The notes under the pieces are model-generated. The model searched no databases. It saw only the letters and a program-made list of their open reading frames with translations, and was not told where the DNA came from. The position numbers were made by a program, and so were the translations under genes. A stretch of DNA of 64,000 bases from contig CAWFFO010000008.1 of the NCBI GenBank assembly GCA_963815135.1, positions 186,001-250,000 of the forward strand, given 5' to 3'. Positions 46,729 through 56,110 of this stretch are shown here, in pieces (position 1 is the stretch's first letter; each line of letters opens with the position of its first letter). This DNA comes from CAIWTU01 sp963815135 (lineage in GTDB: Bacteria > Desulfobacterota > Desulfuromonadia > Geobacterales > Geobacteraceae).

Positions 46729-47655
46729 CTATGTCTGCAGGTTCAGCTTGGCCATGATATCTTCCAGACCGAGCGCTTCCGTCCAGGTTACCTCGACAAA
46801 CTCGCCGTCCTTCTTCATCATTGGGGTCGGCGGCTGCTCGTTGTGGCGCAATTCCATGCCCAGCCTTCCCTTCAGACAGAGTGGCCTGCCATCTCCGGGC
46901 ACTTTGGCGACAACACTGATAACCTTGCCGTTTTTACGCACCACGTCAAACAGGCAACCCGCCTCGCACCAGCTGCAGGTCATCTCCTCTTTGTCCATTT
47001 CCCAGGTTCTGGCCTTTCCGGCCATGGACTTGTAAGTGAGAGCACCCACCGGGCAGACCGATACACAACGGGAACAGGAAGCACAGTCAGACTCGGCCAG
47101 GCTTGAATCAAGGGCAGGTGCCACCTTCGTTTTAAAACCACGGTAAGCGAAGTTGATTACCGCCCGGTCTTCCACCTGTCCGCAGGTTCTGACACATTTA
47201 CCGCAAAGCACGCATTTGTTCATATCCCTGGCGATGTACGGATTGGAATCATCCAACTGGCAATCCTTCTTCTCGCCACCGAAATTCGAGTTTTTCACAT
47301 CGTAGCGAAACGCATAGTCCTGTAGACGGCAGTCACCGCCCTTCTCGCATGTCATGCAATCGGTGGGATGGTTTGCCAGCATCAGTTCGAGAATCGTTTT
47401 CCTGGCCTCCATGACTGCAGGGGAATCGGTTTCCACTACCATTCCGTTAGCTGCAGCGGTTACACATGATGCCGGCAGGTTGCGGGCGCCCTTGATTTCC
47501 ACCACGCAGATCCGGCAACCGCCGTAACCGGGATTGGCCGGATCATGGCAAAAGGTCGGTATGAAAAAACCGGCTCCCGCCGCGGCATCCAGCACTGTGG
47601 TGCCAACCGGGACCGTTACCTCCTTACCGTTTATGGTAAGAGTGACAGTAGACAA
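46729..47655 (-). CDS. HoxU/NuoG-N-like iron-sulfur subunit
   Basis: 308 residues from a TTG start with AAGGAGG eight bases upstream. It carries a 2Fe-2S ferredoxin domain (FIPTFCHDPANPGYGGCRICVVEI), a His-Cys3 4Fe-4S site (HPTDCMTCEKGGDCRLQ), a two-cluster ferredoxin (CVLCGKCVRTC, CASCSRCVSVCPVG) and the first 4Fe-4S of a molybdopterin enzyme (CSWCEAGCLFDVV, PLCLKGRLG). It then stops, before any molybdopterin domain. It is a shortened paralog of the N-terminus of FdhA nearby. It probably relays electrons between the NuoF-like flavin subunit and FdhA or another partner. Confidence 0.9.
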   Translation of the reverse strand: MSTVTLTINGKEVTVPVGTTVLDAAAGAGFFIPTFCHDPANPGYGGCRICVVEIKGARNLPASCVTAAANGMVVETDSPAVMEARKTILELMLANHPTDCMTCEKGGDCRLQDYAFRYDVKNSNFGGEKKDCQLDDSNPYIARDMNKCVLCGKCVRTCGQVEDRAVINFAYRGFKTKVAPALDSSLAESDCASCSRCVSVCPVGALTYKSMAGKARTWEMDKEEMTCSWCEAGCLFDVVRKNGKVISVVAKVPGDGRPLCLKGRLGMELRHNEQPPTPMMKKDGEFVEVTWTEALGLEDIMAKLNLQT

Positions 47656-47732
47656 TTGTGGTACCTCCTTCTAGTCTCTTACGACTGGAAATTTATATTT
47701 TTGATCAATAAGTATGGTTTCCGTAAGCGTAT

Positions 47733-47896
47733 TCCGGTTAAAAAGATGCTGTATTCCGTTTTTGGGTTAAAACCACGTCTTTGCACCCTCCCCCAACCCC
47801 TCCCATCGAAGGGAGGGGAGTGTTACAAATTCCCTCTCCCCTTGTGGGAGAGGGCTAGGGAGAGGGGAAATTTACGGCTGCAAAAATCTAACCGGA
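47733..47896. repeat. 164-bp MITE-like element, copy 2
   Basis: It has ends TCCGGTTA (47733) and CTAACCGGA (47896), with the interior blocks of copy 1 in reverse order: TTGCACCCTCCCCCAACC, CCCATCGAAGGGAGGGG and CTCCCCTTGTGGGAGAGGG. It lies in the 284-bp gap between the NuoF-like gene and the Fe-S subunit gene and may attenuate their shared transcript. Confidence 0.8.
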
Positions 47897-47939
47897 CAAT
47901 GCCGGGTTTCTTGTCTATCCTGTTCAATCGGCCTTTGAC

Positions 47940-49793
47940 TTACAACTTCACGATCGCGTCGAATTTACACTTGGGAACGCAGGCGCCGCACTTGACGCAC
48001 TTCTTCGGATCGATCGTGTGCGCGACCTTCTTCTCGCCGCTGATGGCTCCGACCGGACAGGCCTTGATGCACACGCCGCAGCCCACGCACTTGTCTTTGA
48101 CGACGGCGAAGGTGAGCAGAGCCGGACACAGTCCCGCCGGGCAGCGCTTGTCCACGATGTGAGCTTCGTATTCCTCGCGGAAATAGCGCAAGGTGGTAAG
48201 GACCGGGTTCGGGGCGGTCTGCCCCAGGGCGCAAAGCGCCGAGCTCTTGATCACCCTGGCCAGCCGCTCCAGGGTCTCTATGTCTTCGGACACCCCCGCC
48301 CCTTCGCAGATCCGGGTCAGTATCTCCAGCAGCCGCTTGGTCCCCTCGCGGCAGGGAGTGCACTTGCCGCAGGACTCCAGCTGGGTGAAGTTGAGGAAGA
48401 ACCTGGCCACGTCCACCATGCAGGTGGTCTCGTCCATGAAAACCAGGCCGCCGGAGCCCATCATGGCGCCGGCACCGATCAATGAGTCGTAGTCGATGGG
48501 GAGATCGAGCTGTTCGGCGGGCAGGCAGCCGCCCGAGGGGCCGCCGCTCTGCACCGCCTTGAACTTCCTGCCGTCCTTGACCCCTCCGGCGATGTCCTCG
48601 ACTATCTCGCGCAGGGTGATTCCCATGGGAACTTCGCACAGGCCGGTATGGTTGATCTTGCCGGTGAGGCAGAAGACCTTGCTCCCCTTGCTCTTCTCCG
48701 TGCCCATGGCCGCATACCACTCGCCGCCGTTCCTGATGATGAAGGGGATGTTGGCGAAGGTCTCCACGTTGTTGAGGCAGGTGGGTTTCTGCCACAGCCC
48801 CTTGTGGGCGGGAAAGGGCGGCCTGACTCTCGGCATGCCCCTTTGTCCTTCGATGGAATTGAGCAGCGCGGTCTCCTCCCCGCAGACAAAAGCGCCCGCC
48901 CCCGCCTTGATCCTGATTTTGAAGTTGAAGCCCGTACCCATGATGTTGTCGCCCATGATGCCCATCTTCTCCGCCACTTCGATGGCCAGGTTGAGCCGGC
49001 GGATGGCCAGGGGGTATTCGGCGCGGCAGTAGATGATCCCTTCGTCGGCGCCGATGGCGTAGCCGGCGATCATCATCCCTTCCAGCACCGCGTGGGGGTC
49101 GCCCTCCAGGACGCTTCGGTCCATGAATGCGCCCGGGTCGCCTTCGTCGGCGTTGCAGACGATGTATTTCCTGTCGCCGGCGGCGTCATGGACGAACTGC
49201 CACTTGGTGCCGGTGGGAAAGCCCCCGCCCCCTCGGCCTCTCAGCCCCGATTTCTTGACCTCGTCGATGATGTCCAGCCGCTCCATGGCCAGGGCTTTTT
49301 CCAGTCCTGCGTAGCCGCCGGTGGCGATGTAGTCTTCGATGCTTTCCGGGTTGGTGCGCCCCAGGCGCGAGGTGACCGAGCGGACCTGTTTTGCGTAATA
49401 GCCGGATTTTGCCATGACGGGTATGTCTTTATAGGGCGCGGCCGCGCCGGGTATCTGGATGGCGGCCAGTTCCGTGACCGGCTTTTTGCCGACCACGTGG
49501 TTTTCGATCAGCCGTGCCACCTTGTCCGGGTAGATTCCGCCGTAGACGACGCTGGCCGCGCCGGGAAGCGCTATTTCCACCGCCGGCTCCGCGTAGCACA
49601 TGCCGATGCAGCTGGTGAAATCCACATCCACATCCAGCCCCCGGGACTTGACTTCCCCCCTGATGGCCGCCATGACCTTGTTGCCGCCCGCAGCGATGCC
49701 GCAGGTGCCCAGACCAACCACGATCCGGGGGCGATTCAGTTTTTTCCTGTACTGCTCCTCGATTGCGGAGCGCGTTTTTTCAAGATTGCTCAT
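47940..49793 (-). CDS. NuoF/HoxF-like NADH-binding flavoprotein subunit
   Basis: 617 residues from ATG 49793. An N-terminal thioredoxin-like 2Fe-2S segment has C-x-C-type cysteines (GLGTCGIAAGG, CIGMCYAEP). The NuoF core has the FMN/NAD-binding GRGGGGFPTGTKW and YIVCNADEGDPGAFMDRSVLEG, AGAGAFVCGEETALLNSIEGQ, and the 4Fe-4S motif ESCGKCTPCREG with a distant Cys (CALGQ). The C-terminus adds a 2x4Fe-4S ferredoxin (CVGCGVCIKACPVGAI, CVKCGACVPKCKFDAI). This layout is that of HydB/HoxF/FdhB subunits of NAD-linked hydrogenases and formate dehydrogenases, including electron-bifurcating ones. Confidence 0.94.
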   Translation of the reverse strand: MSNLEKTRSAIEEQYRKKLNRPRIVVGLGTCGIAAGGNKVMAAIRGEVKSRGLDVDVDFTSCIGMCYAEPAVEIALPGAASVVYGGIYPDKVARLIENHVVGKKPVTELAAIQIPGAAAPYKDIPVMAKSGYYAKQVRSVTSRLGRTNPESIEDYIATGGYAGLEKALAMERLDIIDEVKKSGLRGRGGGGFPTGTKWQFVHDAAGDRKYIVCNADEGDPGAFMDRSVLEGDPHAVLEGMMIAGYAIGADEGIIYCRAEYPLAIRRLNLAIEVAEKMGIMGDNIMGTGFNFKIRIKAGAGAFVCGEETALLNSIEGQRGMPRVRPPFPAHKGLWQKPTCLNNVETFANIPFIIRNGGEWYAAMGTEKSKGSKVFCLTGKINHTGLCEVPMGITLREIVEDIAGGVKDGRKFKAVQSGGPSGGCLPAEQLDLPIDYDSLIGAGAMMGSGGLVFMDETTCMVDVARFFLNFTQLESCGKCTPCREGTKRLLEILTRICEGAGVSEDIETLERLARVIKSSALCALGQTAPNPVLTTLRYFREEYEAHIVDKRCPAGLCPALLTFAVVKDKCVGCGVCIKACPVGAISGEKKVAHTIDPKKCVKCGACVPKCKFDAIVKL

Positions 49794-49803
49794 CACTGCC
49801 CCC

Positions 49804-50295
49804 CTACTCGTATTGTTCAAGGATTTTTTTCATGTCGGCCGCAACCAGGCGGCCATGGGTATCGTCGTTGATCATGATGCACGGCGCCAGGCCGCAGGCC
49901 CCGATGCAGGCCACCGACTCCAGGGTGAAGCGCAGGTCTTCCGTGGTGCCCCCGTTGTCCACGCCCAGCTCGTCCTTCAGCGCCTGGAAGATCTTCGAGC
50001 CGCCCAGCACGTGGCAGGCGGTACCCAGGCAGACCCGGATGATGTTGCGTCCCCGCGGCTTCAGGTGAAACTGGGCGTAGAAGGTGACCACGCCAAAGAC
50101 TTCACTGAAGGGTATTTTCAGCTCCCCGGAGATCTTTTCCAGCACTTCCGCGGGCAGGTAGCCGTAGATGTCCTGCGCCCCCTGCAGCACCGGGATCAGT
50201 CCCCCGGCGTAGCCCCGGTAATGCTCCAGCAATTCCATTAATTGTTCATCTTGCGGCAATTCGACTTGCTCGCCGGTGCACTTGCATACTGCCAT
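49804..50295 (-). CDS. NuoE-like 2Fe-2S subunit
   Basis: 163 residues from ATG 50295 (GGAGG upstream; an earlier in-frame codon is ignored). It is a thioredoxin-like ferredoxin with four Cys: CLGTACHVLGG early and ACIGACGLAPCI late. The helical N-terminus has LIPVLQGAQDIYGYLPAEVLEKIS and FGVVTFYAQFHLKPRGRNIIRVC. It is the first gene of the diaphorase pair, ten bases upstream of the NuoF-like gene. It probably forms the NAD-reducing module with that subunit. Confidence 0.94.
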   Translation of the reverse strand: MAVCKCTGEQVELPQDEQLMELLEHYRGYAGGLIPVLQGAQDIYGYLPAEVLEKISGELKIPFSEVFGVVTFYAQFHLKPRGRNIIRVCLGTACHVLGGSKIFQALKDELGVDNGGTTEDLRFTLESVACIGACGLAPCIMINDDTHGRLVAADMKKILEQYE

Positions 50296-50579
50296 GACTT
50301 TTTCCTCCCCCCGTTTCTCTTGCATATTTATATGTTATGAGGCTCTCCGCCAACTTTGCGAATTTGTGCCGCTTCGCCTGAAAAGAGCCTTTAGAAATAT
50401 CTCCGTAACGCAAACAGGCCTTGAATTTTTCGAGACGGCAAAAAAACGGGACCTGAAACCCTGTGCAACGAATAACAGGCCCCAGCGCATATAAATGTCT
50501 ATGTTGTACTGCACTTTTACACTTTGAAAAACAAATCTGGAGGGCAAACAGGCCGTTTGCCCTCACCTGCGGTTCATGT

Positions 50580-51908
50580 CTAATCGACTGCGGGAGCCGG
50601 TTTTGCTTCCTGAGCGGCGCATGCGGGAGCGAATTTCCTGTTGCTCAGGGCAAAGGTGATCAACAATCCGAGAACGAGAATGACGGAGGCGGACATGAAG
50701 GTATATTTAGCCGCCTGGGCGGCAAAATTGTCTTTCAGAAACGCCACTATCTGGGGTCCGACGATCCCGCCGCAGCCCCATGCGGTCAGAATCGTGCCGT
50801 ACACCACCGGCATCAGCCTCGGACCGAACACGTCAAGAACGAAGGAAGGCATGGAGCCGAAGCCGCCGCCGTAGCACAGCAGCACGTAGCAGACAAGGGC
50901 GCTGAAGATGATCGGGTTTTTAACGAACAGAAGAGCGATGAAAACGAACACCTGGCTGCCGAGGATGAGGCGGAAGGTCTGGACACGGCCGATCTTGTCG
51001 GACAACCCGCCCCAGAAAAAGCGGCCAACACCGTTGAAGATGGAGCTGACGGCGATGAGGGTAGCACCGGAAGCCGCCAGGGATGCCACAACCACCGGAT
51101 CGGTAAGTGTCGCGGGATCAAGGGACTTTTTCAAAAGGTCCTGAAGCAGCGGAGACTGGAAGCCGATAAACATGATACCGGCAATGATGTTGAAAAAGAA
51201 GGCGGTCCACATCATCAGGAATTTGCCGGAAAATATACATTGTTTGGCGGTGATTGCGTCATCGGATGCCTGGGCCGATGCGGTTGTTGCCGGTGGCGTG
51301 TATCCCTTGGGCACGAACCCGGCAGGCGGATTAACCAGGAAATAGCCTGCGGGCAGGGTAATGATGAGCATGATGATGCCGAGGTAAGAGAATACCTGGA
51401 CCAGGTTGTTGCCGGTCATGGACATGAAGATGGGCGCGAGGATCTTGGACATGACCAGGGCGCCGAAGCCGAAGCCCATGACCACCATGCCGGTGATGAA
51501 ACCTTTTTTATCCGGGAACCATTTGGCCGCGGTAGCAACGGGTGTAACATATCCAAGGCCGAGGCCCATGCCCCCGATGACGCCATATCCTGCATAGAAG
51601 AGCGGCAGGTTCTTGATGGAAAGGGCGTAGGCACCCACCAGGTAACCGACGCCGAAGAGAAAACCTCCGGTCATGGCAAGTTTGCGTGGACCGAACTTGG
51701 GTAGGTTGACTCCGCCCCAGGCCGCGGCGAGACCAAGGAAGAAGATGGCCAGGCTGAACGCCCAGGCGGCCTGGGTGTTGCTCCAGCCGTTGGCGGCCAT
51801 GACCGGTTTCTGGAAGTAACTCCAGGCGTACACCGTTCCGAGGGAAACCTGCAGCAGGGTGCCCATGATGGCCACCACCCAGCGGTTGGTAAGTTTCTGT
51901 TCCGTCAT
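50580..51908 (-). CDS. OFA-family major-facilitator transporter (oxalate/formate antiporter type)
   Basis: 442 residues from ATG 51908 (AAGGAGA upstream). Twelve hydrophobic segments are expected. The OFA signature shows in NRWVVAIMGTLLQVSLGTVYAWSYF and QAAWAFSLAIFFLGLAAAWGG at the N-terminus, GYGVIGGMGLGLGYVTPVATAAKWFPDKKGFITG in the first half, and GRFFWGGLSDKIGR in the second. The substrate is not proven. Its position between the diaphorase genes and fdhA makes formate or another carboxylate likely. It lies 95 bp downstream of fdhA on the same strand. Confidence 0.88.
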   Translation of the reverse strand: MTEQKLTNRWVVAIMGTLLQVSLGTVYAWSYFQKPVMAANGWSNTQAAWAFSLAIFFLGLAAAWGGVNLPKFGPRKLAMTGGFLFGVGYLVGAYALSIKNLPLFYAGYGVIGGMGLGLGYVTPVATAAKWFPDKKGFITGMVVMGFGFGALVMSKILAPIFMSMTGNNLVQVFSYLGIIMLIITLPAGYFLVNPPAGFVPKGYTPPATTASAQASDDAITAKQCIFSGKFLMMWTAFFFNIIAGIMFIGFQSPLLQDLLKKSLDPATLTDPVVVASLAASGATLIAVSSIFNGVGRFFWGGLSDKIGRVQTFRLILGSQVFVFIALLFVKNPIIFSALVCYVLLCYGGGFGSMPSFVLDVFGPRLMPVVYGTILTAWGCGGIVGPQIVAFLKDNFAAQAAKYTFMSASVILVLGLLITFALSNRKFAPACAAQEAKPAPAVD

Positions 51909-52003
51909 TTGTAATCTCCTTTTCTCATTTGTCATTGCACTACATAGTGATTTTTAACACGGTGGACGGACTTCCCGGCCGCCGCGCTCCTTCATGCGAA
52001 CGC

Positions 52004-54721
52004 TTAACCGCGCTTTGCGGAAGTTTTTTTCCGCGAGTCCATCTTCCGGATATTCACCGCGCAGACCTTGTATTCCGGCTCCTTTGCAACCGGGTCCAGC
52101 ACCGGGTTGGTCAGAACGTTTGCCGCACCGTCAGAGAAGTGAAACGGCATGAATACAATCCCCTCCTTGATTTTTTTCGTAAATCTGGCCTTTGTCGCGA
52201 TTTCGCCCCTTCTGGATGAAACGAGCAGCATCTCTCCGTCCTTTACACCGAGCTTTTCTGCAGTAGCCGGATTCACTTCCATGTACGACTGGGGATGGAG
52301 TTTGTTGAGACCCTCCACTTTCCCGGTCATGGTCCTGGTATGGTAATGGTAGAGAATTCTTCCGGTTGTCATCAAAAAGGGATAGTCGGCATCGGGCAGT
52401 TCGGCGCTCTGTTTGTAGTCTACTGCCTTAAACAGCCCTTTGCCCCTGGCAATGGAATCCTTGTGCAGATAAGTTGTCCCCGGATGTCCGGCATTGGGGC
52501 AGGGCCACTGCAGACTCCCGGCTTCAAGTCTTTCATAGCTGATTCCACCATAGGAAGGCGTGAGTGACGAGATTTCCGCCATTATCTCGCCGGGACTATT
52601 GTACGACTTTTCGTAGCCCAGGCGATTCATCAACTCCATCAGGATAACCCAGTCGGATTTTGCACCGCCTACTGGTTCGATTGCCTTGCGGACCCGCTGC
52701 ACCCTTCTTTCGGTATTGGAAAATGTACCGTCCTTCTCGGCGAAAGAAGCTGCCGGCAGTACCACATCGGCCATTTTCGCCGTCTCGGTGAGGAAGATAT
52801 CCTGCACCACGAGAAATTCCACATTATTCAACGCTTCTTCCACATGGTGAAGGTCGGGGTCTGATATCATCGGATTTTCACCCATGATATAAAGGAATTT
52901 GATATCCCCGTGGCCCGCCTTGTGAATAATTTCGCACAGGGTCAGACCCGGCTTGTCGGACAGCTTGACCCCCCATGCCTTCTCGAACTTCTCCAATACC
53001 TGGGGATTCGCCACCTTCTGATATCCCGGCAGGTCGCCGGGCAATCCGCCCATGTCGCAGGCGCCCTGCACATTGTTCTGTCCGCGCAGCGGATTAACCC
53101 CGCCGGATTCGATGCCGATATTGCCGCACAGCAGGGCCAGGTTGGACAGCGACATGACACCGTCGGTGCCGGTGCTGTGCTGGGTTACTCCCATAGAATA
53201 ATAGATGGCCGCCTTTTCTCCGCCGGCATAGAGGCGCGCCGCTTTTTTCAGGTCTTCGACGCTTATGCCGCAGATTTCGGCAACTTTTTCAGGCGGGTAG
53301 TTTTTGACGGCCGCCGCCAGATCTTCAAAATTCTCAGTGCGCGCGGCAATGTAATCCTTGTCCTGCAGCCCCTCCTCTATGATCACGTTCATCAACCCGT
53401 TGTACAGGGCGACGTTCGTTCCCGGAGTAATCTGGAGGAAGACTTCGGCATCACCGGCCAGATCGATCTTTCTCGGCTCGGCAACGATTATTTTCGCGCC
53501 CTTCAGTTTCGCCTGCCTGATCTTGGCGCCGATTACCGGATGACCTTCCGTGGTATTCGAGCCCGTGATAAAAATAACGTCCGACTTCAGCACCTCTTCG
53601 ATGCTGTTGGTCATTGCTCCGCTTCCAAGTGTAGTTGCCAGACCGGCAACTGTCGTAGCGTGTCAGAGCCGGGCACAGTGGTCGACATTGTTGTTGCCGA
53701 ACACCGTGCGCACCATCTTCTGGAACAGGTAATTCTCTTCGTTGGTAACTCTTGCCGAAGTAAGTCCGGCAAAAGCATCCGCGCCGTGCTTCTTCTTCGT
53801 TTTGCTGAATTTGTCTTCTATTACGCCGTATGCTTCTTCCCAGCTCGCTTCCACCAGCTTGCCCTTTTTTCTGACAAGCGGCGTTTTGAGCCGGTCGGGA
53901 TGATTGACGAACCCGTATGCAAATTTCCCTTTCACGCAGAGAAGGCCGTTATTGGCCGAACCGTTCGCCGGCTCGACGCCAACCACTTTGCCGTCCTTGA
54001 CCAGCAGGTCCATGGAGCAGCCAACGCCGCAATATGAGCAGGTTGTCCTGGTCCTGGAGACTTCCCAGGTGCGGTATTTCTCTTTCGCTTTCGGCTTCAG
54101 GGCGCCAGTCGGGCACACGGATACGCAGTTGCCGCAGGAAACGCAGACCGAATCACTGACCGCCTCTTCGAACGGAACGGCAACATGAGACGCGAATCCC
54201 CTCGATGCAAAGTCTATGGCATCGGTGCACTGGTAGAACTGGCAGACGTTGGCGCACCTGCGGCAGTTCACGCATTTGTTCATGTCCCTGATGTAAAACT
54301 CGTTGGATTCATCGACGGGGAAACTGTTCATCATCCCGCTGAAACCTGATTCTTTCACATCATACTGGTAACACAGGTCCTGCAATCCGCAGCCTCCGGC
54401 TTTCGCGCAGGTAAGGCAATCCTGCGCATGATCGGACAGAAGAAGTTCCAGCATGATTTTCCTGGACTTGTGAACCCTCTCGGTGTCCGTCCAGACTTCC
54501 ATCTCCGGCGCGACCGGTGTCGCACATGCGGGGGCAAGGTTCTTCCTTCCCGCGACTTCAACGCAACAGATCCTGCATGATGCGTTCAGCCCCGTCACCT
54601 CCTTGTGCAGATCCAGGTAGCACAAGGTGGGAATAGTGACGCCTGCCGCCTTCGCGGCGTCGATGACGGAGGACCCTTTCGGGACCTCCACCACCTTCCC
54701 GTCTACAGTAAGTTTGACCAT
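52004..54721 (-). CDS. fdhA: NAD-linked formate dehydrogenase alpha subunit, selenocysteine-containing
   Basis: 905 residues when the in-frame TGA at 53665-53663 is read as Sec (residue 353). The N-terminal Fe-S region has 2Fe-2S (TLCYLDLHK, ASCRICCVEV), His-Cys3 (HAQDCLTCAKAGGCGLQ), two 4Fe-4S (CVNCRRCANVC, CVSCGNCVSVCPTGA) and MopFe4S4 (CSYCGVGC, LLCVKGKF). The molybdopterin core reads NVDHCARL-U-HATTVAGL, GSNTTEGHPVIG, YYSMGVTQHSTGTD, NPLRGQNNVQGACDMG and ENPMISDPD. The C-terminal dinucleotide-binding domain includes TGRILYHYHTRTMTGK. The start is ATG 54721 (GAGAGGAG upstream). The Sec reading is supported by the adjacent SECIS-like hairpin. It oxidises formate to CO2, passing electrons via the Fe-S chain. 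Confidence 0.95.
53626..53665 (-). other. SECIS-like element for UGA recoding in fdhA
   Basis: The minus strand reads the UGA codon (53665-53663), then 11 bases, then a hairpin AGTTGCC-GGTCT-GGCAACT (53651-53633). The loop GGUCU and the spacing match the E. coli fdhF SECIS apical loop recognised by SelB. No selA, selB or selC is in this window. Confidence 0.82.
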
Positions 54722-55133
54722 CTTCAGACTCCTCTCCCATATTCCAATTGGTAATTCCAACATCAGTCGGATTCCTGCGGGTTTCAATCAAACCCGCCAC
54801 TCCCGCCGCCGGTTTTCAGTTGGCAATCAGATATTAATTCCAAACATCAATATTGGCTCTTTTGCAGTAAACGATATTATCGGCAACGCCTTAAATCACA
54901 GGCATAAAAGCAAGAAAACCTGTTTTTGACAGTAAATTTCAAATCAAATTAATCTGGATGCAGCAGCACAGACGTTTGAGCGAAATACCGGTTGAAGCCT
55001 GTTTGCGAAACAGTGTCACTTTATCCTCAGGACGCCATCCAGGTGTTTTTTGGACGAAAGTCTGCCGTCTGCACCATGTAATCTTTGATGCTTTGTCTGT
55101 TATTCGGGGGAAGTATCGCGCTAATCAGGTTAT

Positions 55134-55475
55134 TTATTGCGGAGGTACAAAAATGGAGGAGTATGTCACCGGAAGCTGTTTATGAGATTCCAAAGTTTTC
55201 CGGCGCATACTAAGCGGAGTGTAAGAATATGAAAACGAAATCGATTGCATATGAGAGGAGCACGAGGAGCCGTACTCGTTTATGTCATCTTCTGCCTTCT
55301 CGCTGCATGAATGGTTTTGAACAGGATTTTTGGAGTTTGCATTTGCCGAGAAACAACTTGTATCAGACAACCCGTAACAATGCCTGTTCTGGTTTACTGA
55401 TGCGAAGACAAAGATAGGAGAAAGGAGGAAGAGAGCAATAACAAGTGATCCGTAATATTTCCCGTGCAATTTCAT
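55134..55475 (-). CDS. Small exported protein with several cysteines, unknown function
   Basis: 113 residues with a plausible signal peptide (SLVIALFLLSPIFVFA, cleavage near FAS-VNQ). The mature part has five Cys (CYG, SCFS, SCSE, SCSSH), is Ser-rich, and ends IFVPPQ. The ribosome site GGTGA is weak. It lies 412 bp upstream of fdhA on the same strand, with no gene seen in 54722-55133. No family was recognised, and it could be non-coding chance, but the signal sequence and clean start are suggestive. Confidence 0.45.
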   Translation of the reverse strand: MKLHGKYYGSLVIALFLLSPIFVFASVNQNRHCYGLSDTSCFSANANSKNPVQNHSCSEKAEDDINEYGSSCSSHMQSISFSYSYTPLSMRRKTLESHKQLPVTYSSIFVPPQ

Positions 55476-55808
55476 TTATTTCATCACCGGAGCAATAAAT
55501 ATGAAGTTAATAGCGACAGAGTTGACTTACATTTCCTTATGAGTTGTTCCGGTTCCAAAAGAACGGAAACACAGAAAAAATATTCTTAAGTATATATGAC
55601 GTAGATTTACAATCCTTATAGCAAAAACTATCTTTTAAAGTAAAGGAGAAATTAACATTTAGGTAAAATAATTTATCTATCCTAAAATAATATCGATATA
55701 ATTATATAAACCTATATACTGCATTTAGATGATAAATCACAATTAAGACTTTAATATCTGAATAGGCGGCGAATATTAAAGGGTCTTTTCGGAGTTGAAC
55801 TTCACAAG

Positions 55809-55856
55809 CCTTGATATAAAAATTCCCGCCTGTTATATTGAACTCTTATATCAAGG
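55809..55856. promoter_or_regulatory. Inverted repeat upstream of the 59-residue membrane protein gene
   Basis: CCTTGATATAA (55809-55819) is repeated inverted as TTATATCAAGG (55846-55856) with 26 bases between. The sequence CGGAGTTGAAC occurs twice, on either side (near 55795 and 55867). It may be an operator or a stem in the leader RNA. The rest of 55476-55881 is very AT-rich with no gene seen. Confidence 0.4.
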
Positions 55857-55881
55857 AATTTAAAAGCGGAGTTGAACAAAA

Positions 55882-56061
55882 ATGAAAAACAGGAGCGTAA
55901 TGACTTTCTTCATATTGATCATGCTGTCGATGGCACTGGTATTCGCCGCCATCTACCATCAAACCGGGAAACTGCCGCTTAAAATCGTCGGGCTCATTGC
56001 CGCCACCTGCCTGCCGCCGGTAGGGATGCTCATGTATACCAGCCGGGGCAGGAAAAGATAG
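55882..56061 (+). CDS. Small two-helix membrane protein
   Basis: 59 residues (MKNRSVMTFFILIMLSMALV at the N-terminus). There are two hydrophobic helices, about 6-25 and 36-53, around a short polar hairpin (YHQTGKLPLK), and a basic tail (SRGRKR) that suggests both ends face the cytoplasm. A GGAG lies about ten bases before the ATG. It ends 49 bp upstream of the MarC gene on the same strand, probably in one transcript. The family is unknown. Confidence 0.55.
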   Translation: MKNRSVMTFFILIMLSMALVFAAIYHQTGKLPLKIVGLIAATCLPPVGMLMYTSRGRKR

Positions 56062-56110
56062 CATCCTGCCCTCAATCAAGAATGCGACTCCGCCGGAGGT
56101 AACCGGATAA

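Noticed and set aside
47545..48162. 205-codon plus-strand frame across the repeat and NuoF end
   Set aside because: Runs through the 164-bp element and antisense of the ferredoxin tail; composition reflects those.
48648..49871. 407-codon plus-strand frame opposite the NuoF-like gene
   Set aside because: Antisense of a strongly conserved flavoprotein gene; no motif of its own.
53663..53665. TGA in fdhA as a real stop (split or broken gene)
   Set aside because: Position is the family's Sec/Cys site and a SECIS-like hairpin follows; recoding explains it.
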